A stretch of DNA of 64,000 bases from Bacillus fungorum (GCF_002746455.1 NZ_NWUW01000003.1:1-64000); one strand, 5' to 3'; numbered from the stretch's first letter, positions 53,653 through 62,517 are shown. Numbers and translations are program-made. The notes: a model not told the origin generated them from the letters alone.

Positions 53653-54729
53653 TTATTTTGAGAATAACGTTTTAATTTTATTACGCGCAAGTAATAAAAT
53701 GCCGCCTAAGACAGATAACATACCTAAAGCCATATTATTTGATTGCTCACTACCAGCGTTAGGAAGTTCTCTAGCATTGTTGTTTGTATTTGTAGTACCA
53801 TTTTTTGTTTCTGTTTGTTTTGATTGTGATACTTCATTAATTTTGTTATCAACATTTTGCTTCGTTGTATGTACCTCAGCTAATTTGTCATCAATTTTTT
53901 TCTCAGTATGTTTAAAGTCGTTGATTTTAATATCTAAGTCTTGTTTTTTCTTTGATAAATCGTCTGAAACAGTTTGTTTCGATTGTTTCATTTCGTTAAT
54001 TTTATTGATTAAATCTTGTCTAGCTTCTTGTAATGCAGCAAGTTTGTTTTTCACATCTTGTTTAGCTAGTTCCAAGTTAGCGGAAAGACTATCTAAATTG
54101 CCTTTAATTTTCTTAAGTTCCTCTAACGTGTTACCAGTATTTGGCTTGTTTTCTTTTAACTCAGCAAGTTTGTCCTCAGCAGTTTGTTTCGCTTTCTTTA
54201 ACTCAGCTAATTTTTCATCTACTTGTTTTTTTACTTCCTTAAGTTCATTAACCTTTTGATCGATGTTTTCTTTATGTTGCTTAATTTCATTCACTTTTTC
54301 ATCGACAGTTTGTTTATGTTCTTTTACTTCAGCAACTTTATCTTCTACTTGTTTCTTATGCTCTTTAATTTCAGCAATTTTATCTTCGGCGATTTGCTTG
54401 TCTTGCTGAAGTTTTGCATCTAACTCTTGTTTATGTTGTTTAATCTCGTTAATTTTTTCATCAGCAACTTGTTTACGTTCATGTAGTTCATTCACCTTCG
54501 TATCAACATTTTCCTTAACCTTGTTAAGTTCATTCAATGTTTGATCAACATTTTCTTTGTGCTGCTGCAATTTCGCATCTAACTCTTGTTTATGTTGCTT
54601 AATTTCAGCTAATCGATCTCCTGTACTTTGCTGAGGAGTAGCATCAGTTACTTCCGCATGAGCAGAGTTTGCGCCAGCAATCATTGCTAAAGCTAGTGTA
54701 GACGCAGCAATTGTTTGTTTTGTTTTCAT
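53653..54729 (-). CDS. LPXTG-type coiled-coil surface protein
   Basis: This 358-residue protein has a signal peptide (MKTKQTIAASTLALAMIAG.., cleavage after AHA). A very long coiled coil (about 40-310) is built from 11-residue repeats of the type xxEIKxHKQxxxxK, then come a TN-rich linker, the sorting motif LPNAG, a hydrophobic segment and basic tail RNKIKTLFSK. It is anchored by sortase as a rod-like spacer or adhesin. ATG 54729 follows AAGAGGT. No binding domain is visible. Confidence 0.85.
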   Translation of the reverse strand: MKTKQTIAASTLALAMIAGANSAHAEVTDATPQQSTGDRLAEIKQHKQELDAKLQQHKENVDQTLNELNKVKENVDTKVNELHERKQVADEKINEIKQHKQELDAKLQQDKQIAEDKIAEIKEHKKQVEDKVAEVKEHKQTVDEKVNEIKQHKENIDQKVNELKEVKKQVDEKLAELKKAKQTAEDKLAELKENKPNTGNTLEELKKIKGNLDSLSANLELAKQDVKNKLAALQEARQDLINKINEMKQSKQTVSDDLSKKKQDLDIKINDFKHTEKKIDDKLAEVHTTKQNVDNKINEVSQSKQTETKNGTTNTNNNARELPNAGSEQSNNMALGMLSVLGGILLLARNKIKTLFSK

Positions 54730-54879
54730 ATTTTTGTACCTCTTTTCTTTCATATGCATGAACTGTTTTGTGTAAAATTGAGCATATAGAAGTAGATTAT
54801 CTTATCATTATATACCATGTTCGGCGCTTAGAGGAAGGATTTGCATAATAATCTATGATTATGTAATTTTCAAATTCTC

Positions 54880-55461
54880 TTATTTGGGAGTAGGAGACAA
54901 ATCTTCAGCAAGATGAACAATTTCTTCAATAGTAGAGTTTACATCCTTACTATTGCGAATAACAAACAAATAATCAGCCTCGTTTTCTATAGGATCTACC
55001 ACATCTTCGTGAAGTGATTCAGCTTGTTGCCAATTCAGAACTTCTTTGAAACTAGAGTAACCGCCTCTAAAAATATTGGTATTTCGCGTGCTTCGAGCTA
55101 CTCTTTCGTAAAGTACATCATCTGGAATGTCAAAATGAACGAGTATGCGTACATATTCATTTTGCGGAAATAACTCATTTAGTAAATATAATCTGCCGTT
55201 TTTACTGCGATTAGAGTTACAAATAATAAGGTGTAAACTTGTATGTTCTTTTGCATAATCAACAATGAATTTTGAAAGGCCGTGCTTAAATGTATTAGGA
55301 CCTTTAGCCGGCTGTAATTTTTCGTAATGCGTGTTAATAAATTCAGCTTGGTTATCTTGATCCATAACGAAAGAGTAGGGTAACTCTTTTTCTAAAGCTT
55401 TTGCAAATGTAGTTTTTCCGCTGTGTGTTTTTCCTACTGTAATAATGACGAATCGTTTCAT
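54880..55461 (-). CDS. P-loop kinase-like ATP-binding protein
   Basis: This 193-residue protein has Walker A GKTHSGKTT (residues 10-18), a central acid-rich strand (FVMDQDNQAEF) and a lid-like R-x-x-R segment (VARSTRNTN), the layout of small nucleoside/AAA-type P-loop kinases. Substrate unknown. ATG 55461 follows GGAGG by about 5 bases; the longer open frame to 55572 has no start site. Confidence 0.72.
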   Translation of the reverse strand: MKRFVIITVGKTHSGKTTFAKALEKELPYSFVMDQDNQAEFINTHYEKLQPAKGPNTFKHGLSKFIVDYAKEHTSLHLIICNSNRSKNGRLYLLNELFPQNEYVRILVHFDIPDDVLYERVARSTRNTNIFRGGYSSFKEVLNWQQAESLHEDVVDPIENEADYLFVIRNSKDVNSTIEEIVHLAEDLSPTPK

Positions 55462-55565
55462 ATTGGCCTCCATAAGTATTGTTATAATCAGGAATGTTCG
55501 TTGTGAATCGACAATTTTCCTGCCAGAGAATATACAAAATGTCGGAGTGTTAGTAGGCTGAAAAC

Positions 55566-55594
55566 TTGACAAAAAAACTTATTTATGCTATAAT
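55566..55594 (+). promoter_or_regulatory. Strong SigA-type promoter
   Basis: TTGACA (55566-55571), 17 bases, TATAAT (55589-55594): both elements match consensus exactly. It drives the methyltransferase gene. Confidence 0.85.
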
Positions 55595-55620
55595 TTACCA
55601 ATATAAAAATAACGTGTATA

Positions 55621-55650
55621 ATAGGGTTCTCCTGGCCAGGGGAACCCTAT
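55621..55650 (+). promoter_or_regulatory. Leader hairpin of the methyltransferase gene
   Basis: ATAGGGTTC-T-CC / GG-GGAACCCTAT around TGGCCA lies in the 5' leader, with no T-run behind it. It may stabilise the message or act as an operator. Confidence 0.45.
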
Positions 55651-55677
55651 TATTGTTGGGAAAATGAAGGAGAGTGT

Positions 55678-56598
55678 ATGTGCGTGAAAAAAGGTGAATC
55701 AAGTGTAACGTCGTTAGTATCAGCTTTCAGCAGGGCATATCATAGTGAATTTGATAGTTCTAAAATTTTTGATGATTATATCGCTAAAGAATTCATATCG
55801 CCAAAAGAACGTAACGAAATTGAAACGAACATGGTTCAAGGAATACATTTTTTTAATAAAGACATTGCAGAGCAGTTTCAAGACAGTCCGAAAGAAATAT
55901 TAAAATGGATTACGCAAGTTCAGTTATCACCAACACCTTTAGCACGTGCGGCATATTGTGAAAGAGTATTACTACATGAAATTACATTAGGTGCAAAACA
56001 ATACGTCATACTCGGTGCAGGCTTAGACACGTTCAGTTTTAGACACCGAGAATTCGAAAATAAAATAGAAATATTTGAAGTGGATCATCCTTCTACGCAG
56101 CAGTTTAAGAAGGAGAGAATAGAAGAAGCAGAGTTTGAAATTCCAAACAACCTTCATTTTGTTTCGATGGATTTCACGAAAGGATTTTCCTATGAGCAGT
56201 TACGGAATGAAGGATTTGAAAATAAAAAGACGTTCTTTAGTCTATTAGGTGTTACGTACTATTTAACGAAAGAGGAACTTTCTAGTTTAATAGAATGTTT
56301 AATTGAAATGGTTCCAGAGGGGAGTTCTATCGTTTTCGATTATCCTGATGAAAACTTGTTTACGGAAAAAGGATTATCTAATCGAGTGGAAAATATGGTA
56401 AAAATGGCTGCGGTAGGCGGAGAACCGATGAAATCATGTTTTTCTTATGCCGAAATGGAAGCACTGTTAGAGAAGGCGGGCTTACTCATTTATGAACATT
56501 TATCGCCAGAGGATATTCATACATTATATTTTGAAGGACGAAACGATTATTTAAAAGCTTTTGAGACGGTACATTATGTGCATGCGGTGAAGAAGTAG
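55678..56598 (+). CDS. SAM-dependent methyltransferase, LCMT/TIGR00027-like
   Basis: This 306-residue protein has the SAM-binding motif YVILGAGLDTFSFR (about 105-118) followed by the acidic loop IEIFEVDHPSTQQFK, as in leucine carboxyl methyltransferase-like O-methyltransferases. It has a later FFSLLGVTYYLTKEEL segment typical of the group. In actinobacteria and bacilli these act on small secondary metabolites or polyketides; the substrate is unknown here. Good AAGGAGAG site. Confidence 0.85.
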   Translation: MCVKKGESSVTSLVSAFSRAYHSEFDSSKIFDDYIAKEFISPKERNEIETNMVQGIHFFNKDIAEQFQDSPKEILKWITQVQLSPTPLARAAYCERVLLHEITLGAKQYVILGAGLDTFSFRHREFENKIEIFEVDHPSTQQFKKERIEEAEFEIPNNLHFVSMDFTKGFSYEQLRNEGFENKKTFFSLLGVTYYLTKEELSSLIECLIEMVPEGSSIVFDYPDENLFTEKGLSNRVENMVKMAAVGGEPMKSCFSYAEMEALLEKAGLLIYEHLSPEDIHTLYFEGRNDYLKAFETVHYVHAVKK

Positions 56599-56773
56599 AG
56601 GATTAGTAGGCATGGGGAGAAATCTCTGTGTCTCTTTTTTTAGGGGAAATAAGGAAATGGGATGTAGTGCTGGGAAGTAGTAAGTATATGGTTATTGGAA
56701 GGGGAATTCGTTGGTTCAAAGAATATGTAGTATGAATGTAAAAGTGTAAGTAGCAATGCTAAAGGAGAACGTA

Positions 56774-56995
56774 ATGTACCCTATTGGCCACGTTGCTTTT
56801 GCTTCCGTCTTTTTTTTAGCTGTTATTGTAGTGCTTGTGAGGGAATTTATTTTGATGGTCCTTTGTGGAGTTTGGTTATTATCTAGGGATCTGTATTTTA
56901 GTGTAGTTTCAATAACCATTTTATGGGATTTATATATTGTATTTCCAATAATTTATTTTACATCTATCGTCTGGATGAAAAAGAGAAATGCTTGA
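56774..56995 (+). CDS. Small membrane protein
   Basis: This 73-residue protein has two or three hydrophobic segments (AFASVFFLAVIVVLV; ILMVLCGVWLL; ILWDLYIVFPIIYFTSIVW). ATG 56774 lies 7 bases after AAAGGAG. Family not recognised. Confidence 0.6.
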   Translation: MYPIGHVAFASVFFLAVIVVLVREFILMVLCGVWLLSRDLYFSVVSITILWDLYIVFPIIYFTSIVWMKKRNA

Positions 56996-57018
56996 GGAGA
57001 GTAGTACTCTTTTTTTGT

Positions 57019-57081
57019 GTTGTCGTTTTTGTTGGTAAATCGATATATTTGAAATATCGGTCGGTATAAATTTCATGTACC
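57019..57081. repeat. Dispersed repeat copy 2
   Basis: GTTGTCGTTTTTGTTGGTAA, then TCGATATATTTGAAATATCGG, ending ATAAATTTCATGTACC; homologous to the start and end of the copy at 48271-48373 but with fewer internal GATATA units. Confidence 0.45.
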
Positions 57082-57193
57082 GAAATGAAATTACATTAAC
57101 ATTTTTACCCCAGAAAGATGACTTCATCATTTTTACATGTAATAATAGTATCGTTACATACATTGTGAAATAAGTACAAAAGGAGCGTTATTT

Positions 57194-58189
57194 ATGAATT
57201 TAGCTAAATTCCCGAGAAAAAAATATACAGAGTCATATACACCAATTGAAAAATTAAATAATTTTTCTGAGGCACTTGGTGGGCCAACTATTTATTTTAA
57301 ACGAGATGATTTACTTGGTTTAACAGCAGGCGGTAATAAGACGAGAAAGTTAGAGTTTCTAGTTGCGGATGCGCAGGCAAAAGGTGCGGATACGTTAATT
57401 ACAGCTGGTGGTATTCAGTCTAATCATTGCCGATTAACACTGGCAGCTGCGGTAAAAGAAAAAATGAAGTGTATCCTTGTATTAGAAGAAGGGCTTGAGC
57501 CAGAAGAGAAGCCAGACTTTAACGGAAACTATTTCTTATATCACTTATTAGGTGCTGAAAACGTAATTGTTGTACCAAACGGAGCAGATCTTATGGACGA
57601 GATGCATAAAGTTGCGAAAGAAGTAAGTGAAAAAGGTAATACACCATATGTAATACCAGTTGGTGGATCAAACCCTACAGGCGCAATGGGATACGTTGCT
57701 TGTGCGCAAGAAATTATGGCGCAATCATTTGACAAAGGAATTGATTTCAGTTCAGTCGTTTGCGTAAGCGGTAGCGGCGGTATGCACGCTGGTTTAATTA
57801 CAGGTTTTGCTGGAACACAAAGTGACATCCCAGTAATTGGAATTAACGTAAGTAGAGGAAAAGCTGAGCAAGAAGAGAAAGTAGCAAAACTTGTAGATGA
57901 AACTTCAGCTCATGTTGGTATTCCAAACTTTATCCCGCGCGAAGCTGTTACATGTTTTGATGAATATGTAGGGCCAGGTTACGCGTTACCAACGCCAGAA
58001 ATGGTGGAAGCAGTTCAATTACTTGCGAAAACAGAAGGTATTTTACTTGATCCAGTGTATACAGGTAAAGCAGTAGCGGGACTAATCGATTTAATTAGAA
58101 AAGGTACATTTAATAAAGAAGACAACATTTTATTCGTACATTCAGGTGGTTCACCAGCGTTATATGCGAATACGTCTTTATTTGCGTAA
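57194..58189 (+). CDS. dcyD: D-cysteine desulfhydrase
   Basis: This 331-residue fold-type II PLP enzyme of the ACC deaminase/D-cysteine desulfhydrase family has Lys49 in TAGGNKTRK for the Schiff base, GGIQSNHCR, the phosphate loop SGSGGMHAG and the late VHSGGSPALY. It breaks D-cysteine to pyruvate, sulfide and ammonia. The short spacing TPIEKLNNFS and the Thr-rich active site favour dcyD over ACC deaminase. Monocistronic. Confidence 0.88.
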   Translation: MNLAKFPRKKYTESYTPIEKLNNFSEALGGPTIYFKRDDLLGLTAGGNKTRKLEFLVADAQAKGADTLITAGGIQSNHCRLTLAAAVKEKMKCILVLEEGLEPEEKPDFNGNYFLYHLLGAENVIVVPNGADLMDEMHKVAKEVSEKGNTPYVIPVGGSNPTGAMGYVACAQEIMAQSFDKGIDFSSVVCVSGSGGMHAGLITGFAGTQSDIPVIGINVSRGKAEQEEKVAKLVDETSAHVGIPNFIPREAVTCFDEYVGPGYALPTPEMVEAVQLLAKTEGILLDPVYTGKAVAGLIDLIRKGTFNKEDNILFVHSGGSPALYANTSLFA

Positions 58190-58193
58190 GTGT

Positions 58194-58222
58194 GAAAAGC
58201 ATTGGGTATCCAATGCTTTTTT
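58194..58222 (+). terminator. Terminator of dcyD
   Basis: AAAAGCATTGG-GTAT-CCAATGCTTTTTT. Confidence 0.92.
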
Positions 58223-58263
58223 GTTATATAATGGAATTATTAGGGGGTGAGAGGAGAGAGTAT

Positions 58264-58362
58264 ATGAGTTCAAATGTAAAATGGATCATATATACGGTAC
58301 TTAGCATTTTTATTCTATTCATTGCATTTGTCGCTTATGGAGTTTATTTATATTTCACTTAA
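58264..58362 (+). CDS. 32-residue single-span membrane peptide
   Basis: ATG at 58264 follows GAGGAGAGAG and opens a 32-codon ORF (MSSNVKWIIYTVLSIFIL then FIAFVAYGVYLYFT), one hydrophobic helix with a short polar N-terminus. The stop overlaps the end of the convergent gene by a few bases. A real small membrane protein is likely given the site; function unknown. Confidence 0.6.
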   Translation: MSSNVKWIIYTVLSIFILFIAFVAYGVYLYFT

Positions 58363-58649
58363 GTGAAGTGGGAACCAAACCAAAGGAAAAATAAAATGAT
58401 CGCTGTGTTAAATAGAGTAAAACATAAACCGATAATTGCTAAAATTTTCTTCTCAGCTCGGCTACAAAAAGAGATAACCGCTAATAGGATTGCTATAACA
58501 GCGGAAGCTAATATGAAGTAGGAGAAAGGCACGACATATTTTACTCCAACTCTGTCTAAAATAGGTGTGAAGAGAAAGAGATTAATAGTAACGAATATAC
58601 TTACAATGAGAAACGTATAACTTTTCCAAGTGTATGTTTTTAACTGCAT
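58359..58649 (-). CDS. Small membrane protein with three to four helices
   Basis: This 96-residue protein (ATG 58649, 8 bases after GAGGAG; GTG 58658 is inside that site) has hydrophobic segments FLIVSIFVTINLFLF, YFILASAVIAILLAVISF, and ILAIIGLCFTLFNTAIILFF (positions 58370-58610). Family not recognised. Confidence 0.65.
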   Translation of the reverse strand: MQLKTYTWKSYTFLIVSIFVTINLFLFTPILDRVGVKYVVPFSYFILASAVIAILLAVISFCSRAEKKILAIIGLCFTLFNTAIILFFLWFGSHFT

Positions 58650-58749
58650 GGACGGCACTCCTCTCCTGTTATTCTTTATATTTCTAATTGTAAAATAATT
58701 CCCTTTATTTTACAATGTTCATATTTTGATTGAAATGAGGTAGGTGAAT

Positions 58750-59172
58750 ATGAAGGGTAGAAATTTATCTGTGGTTTTTATTGCCATCTGTATACTCATA
58801 GTAACCGGCTGTTCAAATATACTAGGAAATGAAGAGCAAAAAATCGAAGTGCAAAAACATATTGGTGATAATGAATATGAAGATTTTAAGGTAGTGACAG
58901 ATAATAATGAAGTGTTGCAAGTAAAGAAAATATTAAATGATGCTCATTTTGAAAATAAAAAAGTGGAAATGTCTCGTTCAGCTGATTATCGCTTTGTTTT
59001 TCAATTTAAAAATCCGAAAATAGAGGCGAAAGCTGTGTTGTATCAAATTTGGGTAAGCCCTAATAAGGATAAAATAGAAATCATAGCGGGGGATAGCCGG
59101 TACGTTCAATTAGAAGGGAAAAATGCAGCCACTTTGTTTCGGATTGTTACGGGAGAGAGGTTAGCTGAATAA
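58750..59172 (+). CDS. Lipoprotein, YhfM-like
   Basis: This 140-residue lipoprotein has lipobox VTGC about residue 20 and a mature domain of alternating strands (EDFKVVTDNNEVLQVKKIL, DYRFVFQF, AVLYQIWVSPNKDKIEI). The pattern resembles the YhfM-type domain found in several Bacillus lipoproteins. ATG 58750 follows GAGGTAGG. Function unknown. Confidence 0.7.
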   Translation: MKGRNLSVVFIAICILIVTGCSNILGNEEQKIEVQKHIGDNEYEDFKVVTDNNEVLQVKKILNDAHFENKKVEMSRSADYRFVFQFKNPKIEAKAVLYQIWVSPNKDKIEIIAGDSRYVQLEGKNAATLFRIVTGERLAE

Positions 59173-59194
59173 ACGCATATAGGCTCTACAGTTA

Positions 59195-59275
59195 TTGCTC
59201 CCGCTATTCGCCGGGCAGTAAGACTCACGCTTCAAAATTCGGCGAAAGCAAGGAAGTTAGGCGGGAGATAACTAG
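59195..59275. repeat. Solo IS605-like end (nested hairpin)
   Basis: CTCCCGC (59198-59204) pairs with GCGGGAG (59261-59267), and inside them TTCGCCG (59207-59213) pairs with CGGCGAA (59240-59246). The exit sequence TTAGGCGGGAGATAAC resembles ATAGGTGGGAGATGAA in the left end of the full element at 49236. No transposase gene is present, so this is a relic or a small non-autonomous copy. The rest of the 59173-59535 gap shows nothing else. Confidence 0.5.
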
Positions 59276-59535
59276 TTTTTAACTTACTCTTATTAGCAAA
59301 GAATAAATGGATAATTTTCAACAAACATAGCTATCTTTTATATTAGAATAAACTCTGAGAACGAATTAAACAGAAATTGAATCTTGACTTGATGAGCGCG
59401 AGGTTTTACCCTTATAAGTGCAAAAGATTGATCCACCGATGAATAATAAAAACGGGAAATATATTGTTTTTAGAAAGATTCGATGTTATGTTTAATTTTC
59501 TCAATATAATATTTCGCTTATATAGGAGTGGCTAT

Positions 59536-59870
59536 TTGAATAAATTAATATTATTGGTTTTATTGGCTACATGCTGTCTCACTATTGCAGGATGTTCTAA
59601 TAATATGATTACACCAAAGAATGAGTCTAAAACTTCAACACCTGAAAAGATTAATCGTATTAACAAAGCGTGGTACAAACATATATAATAGTTTTAAAGA
59701 AACTTGAAATTGTTGATGATAAAGTTCATAAGGTGAAATTAGTTAGGCCGATAGTAGATGTTGTGAAACCTGGCGAAAAGCGGGAAGCATTTACATGTAG
59801 TGAAGTAGGGGATTATAACTTTATAAAAAATGCTACATTAAAATATCCACAAAAAAGAGTCTACATGTAG
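59536..59870 (+). pseudogene. Broken lipoprotein gene
   Basis: TTG 59536 (after AGGAGTGG) opens a lipoprotein with a signal peptide and lipobox IAGC, ending early at KAWYKHI (59688). In another frame the coding continues with KKLEIVDDKVHKVKLVRPIV and KPGEKREAFTCSEVGDYNF to 59870. A frameshift near 59670-59690 is the likely cause. Family not recognised. Confidence 0.5.
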
Positions 59871-59888
59871 ACCCTTTTTTGTGGATAT
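59843..59888. terminator. Long terminator hairpin
   Basis: ATATCCACAAAAAAG..GTCTACATGTAGAC..CTTTTTTGTGGATAT is a long stem overlapping the end of the broken gene. It can act in both directions. Confidence 0.75.
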
Positions 59889-60212
59889 TTTTCATAAATA
59901 AAAGGCATTCTAAGGCGCCTTCCTCTAACTTGACCCTTCTAAAAATTATTTCACTAAGTTAAAATGTTCATTGAGAGTATCCCCCTTCAAAACTCGGGGA
60001 ATACGAGGGGCCCGTAATAGCTCGATTGGTGTTGTTCCTTTTTCACTTTATCTACCATCTTTATATATTTTTCTATTAAAAAATCTAACTTTAATAGATT
60101 AAATCTGATAAAATCTAGACAAAAATAATGAAATTTCAGGAAAAATAAGGTACACTATTCAATGGTTTTGGTTTAAAATCGATTGACGTTAATGTATACG
60201 GGGGAAAGATTG
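59889..60212. other. Intergenic region before the L,D-transpeptidase gene
   Basis: This 324-base AT-rich stretch has one GC-rich patch (CCCCCTTC..CTCGGGG..GAGGGGCCC, about 59981-60013) and a GGGGGAAAG ribosome-binding site at 60200. No gene is supported. Confidence 0.35.
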
Positions 60213-61658
60213 ATGAATAACAATACAGTAAATGAATCTGTTGAAGAAGTTGAGAAAAAACGGGTAAGATCAAGAAAACGTTTTACAAATTGGAAGCTTA
60301 TCGCAGCGGGTGGCGGTGTAATTGCACTTCTCCTTGGAGGAATGAGTTATTACCAGGCAACTCACTTCAATTCAAATGTTACGATTAACGATACAAAAGT
60401 CGGTGGTTTGAGCACTGATCAGGCAATGCAGAAATTAAAATCATCTGGACTAGCAAACAAAGTCTTTATTGATCAACAACAAATTTTAGATGAACAAGAT
60501 ACAAAAACGGAACTGACGGAAAAAGATTTGCCGCAAGTTAAAAAACTATTAAAAAGCCAGTGGACATTTTTCCCTTCCTCAAAGGAAAAAGATTATTCAT
60601 TGTTACCAAAAAAGGCAGAGCAGTATCGTAGTGAAACGATGAAAAAACTTGTAGAAGAAAAGCTTGTTTCTATGAATACACAATTAAAAGAGCCTCAAGA
60701 TGCTATGGCGAAACTTGAACAAGGAAAAGTTGTTATTTCGAAGAGTGTTGACGGAAAACAATATGATGTTACGAGTTTACTAAAAGATTACGATAAGCAG
60801 AAGCATAAAAGCGAAATTCATTTAAAGTCTGCATACATACAGCCTATTAAAGAAGACGATCCAATTATCAAAAAAGAAGAGAAAGCATTACAGAATCTTC
60901 TTAGGCAGTCTGTTGATTATAAAGTGCAGGATGAAGTGTATTCATTAAAAGCGAAAGATTTAATTCAAAATGCCTCTATGTCAAAAGATATGAAGATGAC
61001 AATCGATGCGAGCGATATTAAGAATAAGATTACTGAAATTAATAAGGCTAAATCTACATTACATAAAGACTTCGCTTTTAAAACACATTCTGGTTCGGTT
61101 ATATCAGTAAAAGGTCAAGGATACGGCTGGGCGCTAGATGTGGAAAAAGAAACAAAACAAGTTCAACAAGCCTTTGAGAAAGGCGAAAAATCGCTTTCTG
61201 CTTCTAATATTCACGGAAATGGTTGGGAGAAGGAAGGGATCGGTTATAAAACAACATCGAATAATGGCATCGGAGACACATATGCAGAAGTTTCCATTGC
61301 AGATCAACAAATTTGGATTTATAAAGATGGAAAATTAGTCGTTACAACAAATGTAGTAACGGGTAAACATAGCACGGGTGAAGATACATCACCAGGTGTG
61401 TGGTACGTTCTATATAAACGTACACCATACACACTGAGAGGTAGCGCAGTAGGGAAAGCTGATTATGCAGTTAAAGTAGATTACTGGGTTCCATTCACAA
61501 ATAGCGGTCAAGGATTCCACGATGCCGGCTGGCGAAAAGATTGGGGAAGTAATGCTTATTTAACAGGAGGATCAGGCGGTTGTGTAAACCTTCTTCCTAA
61601 TGTTGCAAAAACTGTGTATGATAGTTTGAACACTTACGATCCAGTTATCGTTTACTAG
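60213..61658 (+). CDS. L,D-transpeptidase (YkuD) with PG-binding module
   Basis: This 481-residue protein has a basic cytoplasmic tail, one membrane helix (LIAAGGGVIALLLGG, about residue 33-47), and a PG_binding_4-like region in the outer part (about 70-330). The YkuD domain spans about 360-480, with AEVSIADQQIWIYKDGK, the catalytic HDAGW.. and SGGCVNL (Cys near 465). It forms 3-3 cross-links or attaches proteins to peptidoglycan. ATG 60213 is used; the open frame to 60183 has no site. Confidence 0.9.
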   Translation: MNNNTVNESVEEVEKKRVRSRKRFTNWKLIAAGGGVIALLLGGMSYYQATHFNSNVTINDTKVGGLSTDQAMQKLKSSGLANKVFIDQQQILDEQDTKTELTEKDLPQVKKLLKSQWTFFPSSKEKDYSLLPKKAEQYRSETMKKLVEEKLVSMNTQLKEPQDAMAKLEQGKVVISKSVDGKQYDVTSLLKDYDKQKHKSEIHLKSAYIQPIKEDDPIIKKEEKALQNLLRQSVDYKVQDEVYSLKAKDLIQNASMSKDMKMTIDASDIKNKITEINKAKSTLHKDFAFKTHSGSVISVKGQGYGWALDVEKETKQVQQAFEKGEKSLSASNIHGNGWEKEGIGYKTTSNNGIGDTYAEVSIADQQIWIYKDGKLVVTTNVVTGKHSTGEDTSPGVWYVLYKRTPYTLRGSAVGKADYAVKVDYWVPFTNSGQGFHDAGWRKDWGSNAYLTGGSGGCVNLLPNVAKTVYDSLNTYDPVIVY

Positions 61659-61715
61659 AAAATAGCTACGTATCAAGAAATAATTAAAGCAGGAAATCTT
61701 ACCTGATGGTACATG

Positions 61716-61772
61716 AAAAAACACCTCTTGCATTCGCATACTAAGTGTGCAAATGCAATGGAGGTGTTTTTG
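61716..61772 (+). terminator. Terminator of the L,D-transpeptidase gene
   Basis: AAAAACACCTC..TGCATT / ATGCAATGGAGGTGTTTTT around a long loop. Confidence 0.85.
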
Positions 61773-61857
61773 TTTGAAGACAAAAGTTCATTGCTTATAA
61801 GAAACAAAGTGGGAAGAGATTGAGATGAAAAAATAGGTGTTCAAATAGTCAATAAAA

Positions 61858-61887
61858 TTGACACTGAATATCATTTTCATTTATGAT
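61858..61887 (+). promoter_or_regulatory. Promoter with Fur-like box between -35 and -10
   Basis: TTGACA (61858-61863) and TATGAT (61882-61887), 18-base spacer. The spacer holds TGAATATCATTTTCA (61865-61879), similar to TGATAATNATTATCA with three mismatches. It reads toward the small membrane gene at 62031. The rest of the 61659-62030 gap shows no other gene. Confidence 0.5.
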
Positions 61888-62030
61888 GGAATCGTCGTAT
61901 GTAAAAGGACATGATTTTTGTGAAAAAGTCTATTTTTTATATTGATATAATAGATTTCTATTAAGGTATCACATTCAAAAACTATCACTAAATTTTTCAA
62001 GAATTTAAACGTAGGAAAGGGTAATATAAA

Positions 62031-62246
62031 ATGAACTGGAAAAAAGGCGGATTATGGATTATTATTTTTTTCATTGTAAAAGGAACGATTTCTACACTTT
62101 TAATCGTTACAGGTGCTAAATATTTTGATTTATCATTTATGCAACTTGTCGTATTGATCCTCACTTTATTATTGATTTCTTTAATAAGCCGAAAATTGCT
62201 GTATAGACATAAACAAAACAAAAAGCAAAAAGAGCTAAATATATAA
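62031..62246 (+). CDS. Small membrane protein
   Basis: This 71-residue protein has two hydrophobic helices (WIIIFFIVKGTISTLLIV; FMQLVVLILTLLLISLI) and a basic tail (SRKLLYRHKQNKKQK). Site AGGAAAGGG lies about 10 bases before ATG. Family not recognised; a Fur-like promoter lies upstream. Confidence 0.65.
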   Translation: MNWKKGGLWIIIFFIVKGTISTLLIVTGAKYFDLSFMQLVVLILTLLLISLISRKLLYRHKQNKKQKELNI

Positions 62247-62250
62247 GGAA

Positions 62251-62282
62251 GCCCCAGAGATCTTTGGATTTCTGGGGTTTTA
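62251..62282 (+). terminator. Terminator
   Basis: GCCCCAGA..TCTGGGGTTTT just after the small membrane gene. Confidence 0.8.
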
Positions 62283-62483
62283 CTTATTTAATAGTGAGTT
62301 TTGGGTCCCCAATACGAATGATACACTCCATCAGTTTTATCGGTTGTAAATCAAGAACTTTCTAATTTTATTGGTATGGGGTTAAAGTTGCTTCAAACGA
62401 AGGCTCCTCAATAAACCTGAATCATATAAAAATGCCCCCCTTTCAAGAGATGTTATCTTTGATTTAAGCTAATTTCTATATAT

Positions 62484-62517
62484 TAAAAAGCCTCTTCAAA
62501 TTTGAAGGGGCTTTTTG
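62484..62517. terminator. Isolated terminator hairpin
   Basis: AAAAAGCCTCTTCAAA-TTTGAAGGGGCTTTTT lies in a region without a gene on either side, possibly a trace of lost genes. Confidence 0.7.

Noticed and set aside
53699..54423. Ser/Phe-rich plus-strand ORFs
   Set aside because: They are antisense shadows of the repeat codons in the coiled-coil surface protein.
53760..54640. Tandem DNA repeats or CRISPR-like array
   Set aside because: The periodicity comes from 33-base codon repeats of a coiled coil; units are degenerate and have no spacers.
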